From Eulemur rufifrons (Eukaryota; Chordata; Mammalia; Primates; Lemuridae), in the NCBI RefSeq assembly GCF_041146395.1, contig NC_090989.1, positions 46,092,501-46,156,500 on the forward strand: a stretch of DNA of 64,000 bases, given 5' to 3'. The translations under genes and the position numbers were made by a program. Numbering within the stretch: the first letter of the stretch is position 1; the number at the start of each line of letters is the position of its first letter. Under the pieces are notes generated by a model. The model was not told the DNA's origin, made no database searches, and saw nothing but the letters and a program-made list of their open reading frames with translations. Of this stretch, positions 39,850 to 51,800 are shown in pieces.

Positions 39850-42800
39850 GTTTGTTCCATCTTACGTTTCTAATGCAGCTTGTAAGACTTCAGCTTTGGC
39901 ACTATAAGTAAGAGTGGTCAGTTTGAGAACAGAGCCCCTCAAAAAGGAACTAGGCATGACTGGAACATCCCTTTTTCAGCTGGCAAGCACAGATGGTGAC
40001 AGAGCCCATGTGTGGTGGCTTTTCTCATTCCCACTCCCTCTTAAGCACAGTCACTCTCACACTGATCAGCTGAGCCATATTTGTGTATAGGGGACTGGCA
40101 AAGTTAGAAGCTTGTTAGGCTGGCAGAGGAGCAAGCAAATAGAGGCAGGAGACGGAGAGGCAAATGACTACCAGAGGCCCACGAATCATACTGATAAAAA
40201 CAGTGAAGAGCCAAAGACACACAGGTCTTCAGTTTTGCCCCCACTTTCAAGCATTGTGTCTTTCCCATTGCAATAAACTCCCTCTGAGAGCTAGGAAAGG
40301 CAAAAGCCCAAGTCTTTCTGGCATCTTAAGGATGCTTAGCAAAATCCAGTTCTACTCAGAGTGAGAAAAGCTGATGCTAAGGGCACACCGCTCAGACGTA
40401 AGCCCTTTGCCAACTTGATTAACAAGCTGTTGGAGGATGGGAATCCTAGAAGCTGGTCTGGAGAGGGGAGACAAGAGCTGGTCTAAGGCTGCATCGGCCA
40501 TGCCCATATTCAATCTAATGAATTAAGTACATGTTTCATCCAGCTCAGCTCTGAGCAGATCTCTAGACACCCCAGACCACATGTCTTCCACTCTGAAAGT
40601 AACCACAGAAAGCTGATCTAGTCCCTCTCCCCACATGGCTACTGACAAAATTATGATGAAGGCCAAGTCTTTCAACATTGATTTAACATTTGTGAGTGTC
40701 CAAAGGTGCCTAAGGGTTCTGTTGAGCACACACATAAGTTAGATTAGTAAGATTTGATTCCTGCCCTCAACAAACTAATGATAGAGTAGGTAAAATAGTA
40801 TGTTGTAAGAACAGAGAGCTTGGCCAGGACTGGCTGCTCACCATCCCCAACCCCTTCCTTGCACATTGCCCACTACATGATAGGCAAACACTTACTGAAA
40901 GAATGAATTAGGGCAGATAGTGTGGATTTCAAAGAGAGAAATGTCATTTCAGGCACTATGCTTCCTCCTAAAGCACACTGCTCTATTGCCTCTCCATTTA
41001 TATGTTCTGCTCCCAGCTCCCAGCACCCAGCACCTATTCTCCCCAGAAAGTGCCTCTAAATCCCTTTGAGTCCTACAGTGTGACATGTAAACCCCCATGA
41101 GGCCTCACTATGTGGCAGACGCAAAATGACAGGAGGAGGAAATGAAACTTGCCTTGCTGAAGGGGAGAACAAAGTAACGGGCTTACAAGGTTGAATTCAT
41201 TTCCACAAACAGCTCATCCAACATACTTTTCTGTTTTCTGCTTCACCAACCTCTTTCCTTCCGGTTCTTCGTCCCATCCCTTCCCATGTCGTCCTTGCTT
41301 CCTCCCTTCCAGTTACCTGTCTCACCCACTGTGGAGTACAGCCTTCTCTGAGAGGTAGCCCTTATGGCATGAGGTTACCACATGCATGAGAGGGTGACCT
41401 CACTCCATCTCCAGGTATCGGCTAAGGCTACTCTGCAAACGACCATCAACTGAATGCTTTTATCGCATGGAGTCTATGGGTATTTTCCATCTGACTTTTT
41501 TTTTAGTTGCTTCCGCTAGGATTGCTTCTCATCCTTTACTTTTATATGAGGCAACCAGAAACCACCCAGAGAGAATAATTTCCTTTGCACGTGGAAGTGT
41601 TTCATTATATTGGGCAATAAGCTAACGTGCACACTCCAGGCCAGTGTGATCAAGCACAGACCTACTAGAAAAGAGTTCTGAGTTGGTCTTTCCTCTTCTC
41701 ACTCAGCCCCAGGGCACAAGGAAATGCCCTCGCTGCAGTTCACTTTAAACATGAATGATAATTCCTGTCTCTCCAAAAATCTGTGAAGTACAGACTATGG
41801 TCTTTGCTCCATTTTATAGCTATAGATTTACAAGTCCACTTGAGCAGCAAATTGAGAATGATGTTATTAAGCAGACAGCAGATCAGGGATATGTTTTCCT
41901 CATCAAAATTTTTTGAGCTAGAAAGCAACATAGAAATCATCTACTCAAAAATTATGTGATCATGAAACATTTTTTCCAATTCTACATTGACAGAACTCAC
42001 AACAAGAATTCATGATATAGAGTGTATACAACTACAATGACCTCACAGATCAATTAAGTGCTCTGCAGTGATGCTGATGAACAAAATGTGGGCTCAGTAT
42101 TTCACTCAAGGTCGGAGACTGGCTGAACTAGAGCCCCAGTTTCCTCACAGTTCAGTGTGTTCTCTCTCCATTAGGACACAGCCCTGTTCTTTAATCCTTT
42201 TTATACATTGAAATGCAGTCTACAAACAGAAAAGGCATAAATATTTTCAAAATAATAGTTCAAGCCTTGCTGTGTATTTAAAGAATGATTTAACTAAATA
42301 TAAGCATCTAAGTACCATGAAGTGTAGGCTTTTCACTAATCTTTAATTTAGTGTTGCCACTTTACCTTTGGGCTGCAGAACCCTCAATGGTTTTGCAAGG
42401 ATCTGAAATGCCTTTGGTCTTTCTTGTTAGTCTTCTCTCCCAAAGAATCCCAAATCCTATTGGCACCTTACCAAGGAACATGCTGCTCCCCTGCTTCCCT
42501 CCGTGCTCGGCAGTCCTATAATCTTCTAATTACTCCTCAACACAGTGAGGGCAAGAAGCAGTGGCCCAGGATGGCCCAGGACCCTGACAAGCATTGTTGC
42601 AGCTAAGGGAGCTGCCCTGCCCTGAGCCCGACCCCCAGAACCCCTACTGACTCCTCCTCCAGCGGCCTCCCCACAGAGCTGGAGTGCCCCAGCCAGAGCT
42701 CACAGGAGGCGCCCAGTTGGGACAGACTATCCTCTTTTACCAGAGTCTATTATAACATTTTTCACAGAATTTAACTTTTGAAAAACAGTGCAATAACATT

Positions 42801-45800
42801 TTAAAACCAGAATTATTCCACATACGTCAATAATACATTTTGGAAATGCTTCTTTTTCTGTGTTTCTGTGATTTTTAATAACTTCCTCTGGGCGCCATGT
42901 AGAATAATTCATTAGTATAAATATTTTCCATACAATAGAATGGAAAAACAGTGAAGTGTCTTCCCCATAAAATCGATTAGACTCAGGCTGTGAGCCCAGT
43001 TGTGCTGAGTCATTGACTAATACCTTCCTGGTGACACCTCTTTGTGATTGAGGGGCAAGGCTTCCTCACACCAGGTTATATAAGTATGCAGGAGAAACAC
43101 TGCACTCTGGGCCTGTGGCAAAATGCTGCCAGGTCCCCAAATAAAAGGCTGTCGGAAGGCCCACCCTTCCTGGGCACCCAGAAACACCCGGCCTGCACAG
43201 TGGGCCGCCTTCTTCATATCCCAGAAACCGCCGTGCCCTGACCCAGACAGGCTGGAGACTTTGGTGGACTCCAGACTTGAATTTTAACACATGTGTTCAT
43301 GTGACATAACTTTTTAATTAATAATTGTTTTTTTTCCCCTGCCTGACAGATCAATTACACAAAAATATGTGCAAATTGTGCAAAAGTACGGGAAAATGCC
43401 TTTAATTTTGACAAAGAATGCACCTGTTCTATTCCCTTTTCCCTTACAAAGAAAATGAAGGTAAGTGAAATTCAGGAGACTTCAACTGACTTTATGCTGA
43501 TCTACTCCTGTGTAACACTTGGCAGTAAGTTCACAATTTCCATCAAATGCTTCCGCAAACTGAAAATAGGAAAAATACAGCAAGGTGAGAGTGGTGAATC
43601 CTACAAATTGTTGAGTTCGTCCCCTCCTCTTCCCCTTTTTGGGTATTATTATTTTCCTGTTTCTTTGTTTCAAAGCTGCAAGATTCTTTATATCTCCAGC
43701 TTTGTAATATAAATCTTATCAATCACAGGAAGGGGATTGCAGAGATCATTGAACTTAACCACTTATTTTATAGTGAGAAAATTAATGGGCTGAGAGGTTA
43801 AGTGATTTGGCCAAGGTCACACAGTGAGTTAGTGTCAGGGGTCTCACACCTGGTGGGACCCTCCTTGGATTCCCTGCAAGTCATTCTACATATGCAACTG
43901 CCTAATCCCTAAGGAGACTCAGCCTGGCCACCAGACTGTGAGAAATGCCGAAGAATGATTAAGATAAGTCCCTACTCTTGGGATGATTAAAATCTCATGT
44001 CAGTCAAGTCCTCTGAGAAGCAGATGCCAAGACAGGGTTAGACATCCATGAGATTTGTTGCGGGAAACCTGTAAGGGAAAATGGAGAGGGAGCAGGAGGC
44101 AGCTGGGAGAGCTGTCAGACCACAAAACAGCTCTGACTCTTGGGAAGGAGAGGGACAGAAGGAAGGGAGGTGGGGAGGAAGGCAGGAGGGAAGAAGTAAG
44201 GAGTATTTTTTTTAGGAGATGATGATGAGTCTGGTTGGGACCGGCTGAGTCTGAGGTGGAAGCAGGGCCTTGAGGTAGGATGCTCAGTGGGCAGCGCAAG
44301 AGAAAGCCTGCCTGTGCCTAGACTCACCCCACGCAGAGTCATTTAGGAAGGGGAAGGTGGGCACTGGGCCAGCGTGGAAGATGCTGAGGGGGGAGAGGTG
44401 CAGAGTCCAGAGGACAGAACAGGACCTTGAAGTACATTTGAGGAGTTAAAGGAAATACATTTTTCATTGATTAGGTCTTGACTACCAGGTAAGACTATGG
44501 AGGCTATGCAAAGGCTCCTTTTAGATATACTGCAGGGAGTATTGTTGAGGGATGGTCCCAACTGCTGCACTGTGAAATCACCGTGTGTTTGCACCAAGGC
44601 CATGCTTCCCATGGCCACCCCAGCCAGTGGCTGGGCACAGCAGAGACACTGAGGGGGGAAAGGGGGGGAGACTCCTCTGGTGGGGGTCTTTGGAGACCTC
44701 CCATCAGCCTTGCTGACACTTTAAGAATGCATTGCACTCTAAGACCTTCCTTCCTCCTTCCCTCCCTCCCCCGTCTTTTTCTGCTCCTGTCCTAACTTCC
44801 TTTCTTCTTTCCTTCCTCCTTCCCTCCTCCTTTCTTGAGGGCTCAAAATGCTTAAATTTTTGAAGAAAAAAGTCCAAACAATCAAACCTTAAAGGGCTTC
44901 AATTCCCATCTGTCTGTGTCCTTCGAAACCCTGACAGCAAATGAAGTGTTACCAGCTGCTAACCATTCCTTTCAGGCAGAGGCTTCTCATAAAAACCCAA
45001 CCAAACTACTTAGGGCAATCACAGGGCCTTCGGCTCACCGGTCACCACACATTACACGCTGGAACCTAGGCGATGAATCCACACGAGACTAGCTTAAAGG
45101 AACCTGCACAAAGTGCCACTGAATTTAAAGGGAAGAAAGGCCATAAAGTAAATTGTGCCTCCAGGAGTAATCAAAAAGATGATGATCTTGGAGGCCTTGT
45201 TAAGCTAAATCTTGGACAAAGAATCATTTAAAAGAGGTTATTAAAACACCCCAGTCCCTAGTGTGGCAAGTGTTCTGCCTGTTTATTTTGTCATTTATGT
45301 GAACATATAACTCTGGTTAAGTAGAATTTTCTTTTTAGCTTCCAAGAAATGGTATGGTAAATTCCATTCTGTGGACTTCATATTTTCTACAGTCATGGGT
45401 CAACAATAGAGGTTCCCTCTCTGGGTGAGGAAATGGCTCGTTTGCCTTCACACCGATGCTCTCCAGCTTATGCTGCAGCCTGGCTCTTTGTCATGGCCCA
45501 GCATCTCCCTTTGTCAGTGTTCCAGACATCATTCTCCTACAAGTGACAAAGCTCTTCAGCCTTTCTTGTTTTCTGTAACTGGCCACACTTGCCATGACTT
45601 TTCTTCCCAGCTTTTTTCTTCCCAGCTCCTGTTTTCCATACTCATCCTCTTTAAGGTCCTCTAGGTGCTGTTAGTAAAATCTATGGATACGGTTGGTTAA
45701 ATCCATGTGGATATTTCCATGTGTGCTGTTAGTAAAATCTGTACAAGTCTGCTGAGAGAATTTCCAAGGCTTTGGTATGTCACCAAAAAGGTAGAACCAT

Positions 45801-48800
45801 GATGGTAGCCTTGAAGTGGGCAGCCTCACATGGCAACATACCTGAAAGGCATCTCTCTCATGGCAACAAGGCTATGTATTCCTAGGGTGAAAATCACCTT
45901 CTTTCTTTTGGGTCAGTGAATTCTTCCATCTTTTTGCCTGTAGTAAATGGTTCATCATTTCTTGAGCAAGTGTTATGTGCCAGGTACTGTGTTAGATCCT
46001 AGAGCTAAAAAGACAAAAACACTTGGAGCCTGACTGCAAGGAGCTTTCAGTCTTAGACTGAAACAGGATCCACACTTTTCAGCCTGTTCCTTTAAAAATC
46101 CTTTGATTCATCAGCTGGGAATCCACCGTGGTTCCCTAGACCCCTCTATAAATGGGCCCTGGTAACTGGCCAGTACCAAGATGTATGCCGCAGAGCTTTT
46201 GAAATAAACACTACGTGTAGAATTATTTGCCAGTTTTTGCAGCACATATCACCATAATTGTGATAAGGTTCATCTGTGCCTCCTTAAACACAAGATGGCT
46301 GCCACGGAGAAAACTATGCTGAGGCCTAGCTCACTTGGATTTCAGCACACTTGTTACTGGAGCCTGAAAGGAGGCCATTCTTTTAAGTATCATTCCATCA
46401 TCCTTTCTCCATTATTTTAAAATGCAGGGAACCTTTTGCAAGTTAGCATAATAATTAGTAGCTGGAGGGGACTTTTTTTTTTGTGGGGTCGGTGTGGGTG
46501 GGGGGCGCAGGCCCTCTGTCAGTTCGCTGGTTTGTTTTTATTTTCCCCAGAGAGGAGAAGTGGGCATGTGTGTGGCAGGTGAAAAGTGTGGATCCCGTTT
46601 CTGTCTTAGACTGAAACAGGACCCGCACTTTTCACCGCGTTCAGATTTGCTTTGAAATCACGTCAATTTGGTGCCTACCACGACCCCTAGGCAATGCATT
46701 TTTCCGTTATTTGTGGGAAATGACAGTATTAAAAACTTAAATTTTATGTATCGGAAATACAAAGGCTGGTTATGAAAAATTTTTAAGGCAAGAACACAGT
46801 ACCCCTTACAAAAATGTTAAAAATAGATTATTTAGTTATTTCAATAATTCTATAAAGATTTCCCAACACTCATTTTTTTAATGATTTTTTTTGTTTCTAT
46901 TCATATTTGCCCTAAAGAAACTTTCAGTTCCCATTAGTTTTTCTGTACTACTTTTTATTTTAAAAATTCCTGTCCATGTTTATTAACATTCCAACTAATT
47001 TTCCTTACTCTCCTCTTCTTTCTTTCTTTCTCCCATGCAGGGTAATGTTTATATGTACTACAAATTGCATGGATTCTATCAGAACCTCTATCGATATGTT
47101 CGATCCAGAAGTAATAGGCAACTGGTGGGCAAAGATGTGAAAGTAAGGCCTTATTTAATTTGTTATAATACTCTTTTTCTTTTTTTTTAAACCAGGTGGA
47201 TCTTCCAGTTTAAAAGAGGGGATGGATCATGCAAGGATTCTGATTTTTGATAAATTCAAAAGCTAAGGTTTTACAAAACAAACATGTTCATTTCATTCTT
47301 GTATAAATTGAAGGAGCTGAATATTCAGGATAACTGTTTCCCAAGAAGGAGCACTTTCCCTCTGTAGAAAAGTAATGTGAATTTTGTCCAACTAAATGGT
47401 TATTCTTTCATAGTAATTTTAAATGGCTAGTCTCAGTCTTGCTCACTCTATATTTACCATTGTCCTTCCTATATTTGGGGACTTTGGTCCAGCCTACTTG
47501 AAGGAAACTGGGCTCTATTTGATTGAATAAAAGCATTTGGTTTAATTGAATACCTTTTCAGAAATAGTATTACAAATTTTTGCTCTTGGTAGATGATATT
47601 CAACCTGCTATCAAGAAAAGCTAGAAGGAAATCTTTTCCATACTGACATTATTATATGAAAGTGATAACCAAATGATTTTTAGCAACCACTCTTAAAAAT
47701 GTATTCTGGTAGTTGCATGGATGGATTCCCCATCAAGCTGCAGACTTCAGATTGTGTGCTTTTCTGAATATAGGTTATGCTTCAATGAAAAGAGGTTTTA
47801 AAGATGTATTCCAGGCCAAGCACAGTGGCTTATGCCTATAATCCTAGCACTTTGGGAGGCCAAGGCAGGAGGATTGCTTGAGGCCAGGAGTTTGAGGTTG
47901 CAGTGAGCTATGATGCCACTGCACTCTAGCCTAGGCAACAGAGCAAGACCCTGTCCCCCCTGCTCCCCCAAAAATGTATTCCAGTGTAGGCTTAGTGTGA
48001 TATATACCATAGCCAGCAAAGTAAAGTTTCTTGTCTACAAAAATGTAGACATTTTTGGTATGCTATGTAGTGTTAATGAGGAAAAAACACCCACAGACAC
48101 ATATATACATACATACATAATCTCCAAAATACAAAAATTTCCTAGTCTAAGTGAGCCAGGGAAAAACAGGTAGCAGTCTGTAATTTTGGTCCTTATCAAT
48201 AAATCAGTGTGGATTGATTTATGTTGCCAGTGTTCTCACTTTTAACACTCTAGGAGAGTTCACCAAAAGCACTAATCATTGCTGTGTCATCTTGCATCCA
48301 GGCTGTTGAGGGCTGTGCTCCATTCAAAATGTCCCACAATGAGACCCCCATCGTTCCTTGTGGTGCTATCGCCAACAGCATATTCAATGGTAGGTTACTT
48401 TTCCTATCTCCCTGATGTACCGTTTCATAACCGTGTAACAACCTAAATATCCAGAAGATAGCCTCTGCTGCTTAGGGGCAAGTTTAAAAAAAAAAAGAAA
48501 TTCTGTAAATATTATCCTGGCTAAGCCAGAGCATGGACTTAGGGTATTTCATTTGCAAATAAGTTCTCCCTTGCCAGAAATCTGAGGAATAGTCAGGGAA
48601 CGTGAATTAAATGGAGTTTAAGAGTATTTTTCAATAATTGCTCAACCTTGGCACGAAAAAGAATGGTCTTGTGATTCCAGCATCTATGGCATGTAGGCGT
48701 GTTGAGAGTCTGCAAAAACCCTGATTTATTTTCCAGCTGTGTCTGGCTCTGTATATCAAAAGGTGGCAAAATTGCTAGCTTGCATCTTTAACACAATTTT

Positions 48801-51800
48801 CAATTTCCTTGCAGACACCATAATTCTTTCATACAATGTTAATTCATCACTACAAATCCAAGTCCCAATGCTAAAGACTGGACTTACATGGTGGACAGAT
48901 GCGTATGTCAAATTTCAGAATCCGAAGGCTGATAATCTTGCCAATGCATTTGAAGGTACAATCCACACAGTAGCTCAATATTCTTATCTCTTCACAAAAA
49001 CTTTGTTTTTTATGTGTGAGGAGCTGTTTATGAGTCCTCCTTCTTTATCTCTTTGTTGACTTCTTTTTGCTCTAATTTTCCAACTATAAGCATATCCATT
49101 GCATACCTGTCAAAAGCATGAAATGATTGGTGCCCTGGTTCCTTCTAGTTTACCATTAGGAAAAAGACAGTGTTTTAAGAAACTTGTTGCTTCCGCTATA
49201 ATTAGGATGACCATGTAATTTGTCATCCAAACTGGTACACTTTTGAAAGTGAAAAAGTGCACTAGAATCACTAACTATATACTTATTTGAAAATCTTACT
49301 TATTGATCAATAAATTGACATCATATTGGTGGACCTATAAAATGATTCTGTTAAAAACTATTTTCAAAAATGCAGTTCTTTCAAAAATTAAAATTGTATA
49401 TGTGTGTGCAATAAACTAACTTTTTTTCATAGAGATGGGGGTCTTGTTATGTTGCCCAGGCTGGTCTGGCTCACAGGTGTGACACTGTGACTGAAACCAA
49501 CTTTTTAAAAAAACTTCTTTAGTTATCTAAACATCAAAAAATAATGTAAGCATAATAATTATTCTGGATCCATAGTGATATACTTTAATCAGTTTCTTGG
49601 CCATATCTGTCTTAATTACAAACCTCTGTATTTTTCCAATGACTTTATTCTTTTTACTGGGGCCTTATTTTTAATCTTTTCACAAAATTGTCCACAATCT
49701 TTTTTAAAGTTGCATTTTATGATTAATCAGTTTGAAATTATTGATGCCTTTACATGATTTTTTTTCTTTTGACCCCAGTGTTTTTTGACTGAGAAAATAT
49801 TCTGTAGGTGCTGAGGTACCTATAACACTAGCAGACCATTTTACTAACTAGTGGATATTCTTAATTTCAATTTTTTTGTCTTGAAATATGCTAGTATTTT
49901 AACCCAAATATTTTCATAGTCACTGTCTTTTTGACTTCACCTAAGTTTTTTTTCTATTTTTGGTTCTTTTGAATGTACCACTAACTTTAGATGGTACAAA
50001 ATCCTAAACCTTCTCAATTATCATTTCATTATGGTACAGAAAATTTTATCCAATTAAAAATATAAGCACTGGCCAGGTGTGGTGGCTCATGCCCGTAATC
50101 CTAGCACTTTGAGAGGTCCAGGAAAGAGGATCACTTGAGCCCAGGAGTTTGAGGTTGCAGTGAGCTATGATTGGGCCACTGCACTCTAGCCTTGGCAACA
50201 GAATAAGACCTTGTCTCAAAAAAAAAAAAAAGGAGCACTATCAAAATAATCTTCACATAAGTCAAGATACTCTAAAATATAATTATAGAATTTAAAAATT
50301 AAATCTTGTACACATTTAGAACTCCCATTATGTAGTATGTTCAATTATTCCCTTGCTCTTACAGGAATAAATTTCACTGTCTTCTTGTTTGTAAGCTTGG
50401 TTTTCAATAATTAATGTTCACTAAATCTTCAAAAACTAAAGCTTGTAGGCATTTCATATTTCAGATTCTTTGTTTAAAGATTTTCAACTATTTTGAACAA
50501 AATGCAACCAATCTCAGAAAGTTCATTTATAGACAAAGTTCAAGATCATAGCTGGGCATGGTGGCTCATGCCTGTAATCCTAGTACTTTGGGTGGCCGAG
50601 GCAGGAGGATTGCTTGAGGCCAGGAGTTCAAGACCAGCCTGAGCAAGAGCAAGACCCATCTCTATAAAAAATAGAAAAATTAGCCAGTCGTGGTAGCGTG
50701 TGCCTATAGTCCCGGATACTCAGGAGGCTGAGGCAGGAGGATCCCTTGACCCTAGAGGTTGAAGTTGCAGTGAGCTATGATGATGCCACTGCACTCTAGC
50801 CCAGGCAACAGAGCGAGACCTGTCTCAAAAAGAAGAAAAAAAGAAGAGGAAAAAAAAGTTTGGGATCATTGTAAGCCACATAGTTCGATATATAAAAAAG
50901 TTCTTTAAAGGCTCAAACCTTTCTGAAATTCTGGTTGGTAATGTGTACCAAAATATTACCATGTTGAAGTATTTGTTTAACATCTGTGTCATTATAAAAA
51001 TTTTGCAGTTGAAAATTCAATTTCTCTGTGACAATATAAGAATGTTAAAATTTGCACAAGTACAGCTCTTCTTTTGATTAATAAACTCTTGTAGCTTATT
51101 TAGATACAATTGTGAATTGTGGTTATACTACAACCAATTTTAAGTACATTTTTTTCTCTGTCAATTTTTCAATTTACTGAGAGCATTATCTTTACTCTGA
51201 TGCACACCACCAAATTTGCAGTTATGTTATCACTACAAAACTAATTTAAACTTGACTGTTGAATTTTGTAACTAAATTTATAGTAACATTTATAATATTG
51301 TCAGAGATTTCACCTTCAAAGATTGAACTTCTAAAAGCTTTGCTTTGATTCTATGAAGAATCAAACCCACAAAAATCAAACCATTATTATAATTAACCTA
51401 CCGGATTTTTCTATTAGAAGCATCTGAAGACATTCATGTAAAACAGGCTTGATTTAACTATCTACCAAGATCTTTTTGTGCTAATGGAGCCAACACATTA
51501 AAAGCTTTTCTTTGGTTACAAAAAAAAGACTGCAATTAAAAAAGTGAAACTAGAAGGAAATACATTGATCTAAATGAAAAGTCATGGCCGGGCGCAGTGC
51601 CTCACGCCTGTAATCCTAGCACTCTGGGAGGCCGAGGTGGGCGGATCATTGGAGCTCAGAAGTTCGAGACCAGCCTGAGCAAGAGCGAGACCCCACCTCT
51701 ACTAAAAATAGAAAGAAATTATATGGACAGCTAAAAATATATATAGAAAAAAAAATTAGCCGGGCATGGTGGCGCATGCCTGTAGTCCCAGCTACTCGGG

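Larger units (their letters stand above)
49500..51535 (-). pseudogene. Decayed hAT transposase, antisense in TMEM30C intron 5
   Basis: Read on the minus strand in broken frames, 50885-50945 gives [18 protein letters not shown]. This resembles the FEPLKSYF segment of hAT transposases of the Charlie/Buster and ZBED5/FAM200 kind. The stretch 49605-49750 gives VKASIIS and then [21 protein letters not shown] and IKSLEKY, the end of the hATC dimerisation domain. Many stops and frameshifts show that it is dead. Two + strand Alus (50071, 50551) cut it, and its 5' part probably runs beyond the Alu at 51586. Similarity is judged by eye. Confidence 0.55.

Noticed and set aside
48739..49059. 106-codon plus-strand frame taken as one gene
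   Set aside because: Only its middle part (48815-48955) is coding, as TMEM30C exon 5; the ends are intron read-through.
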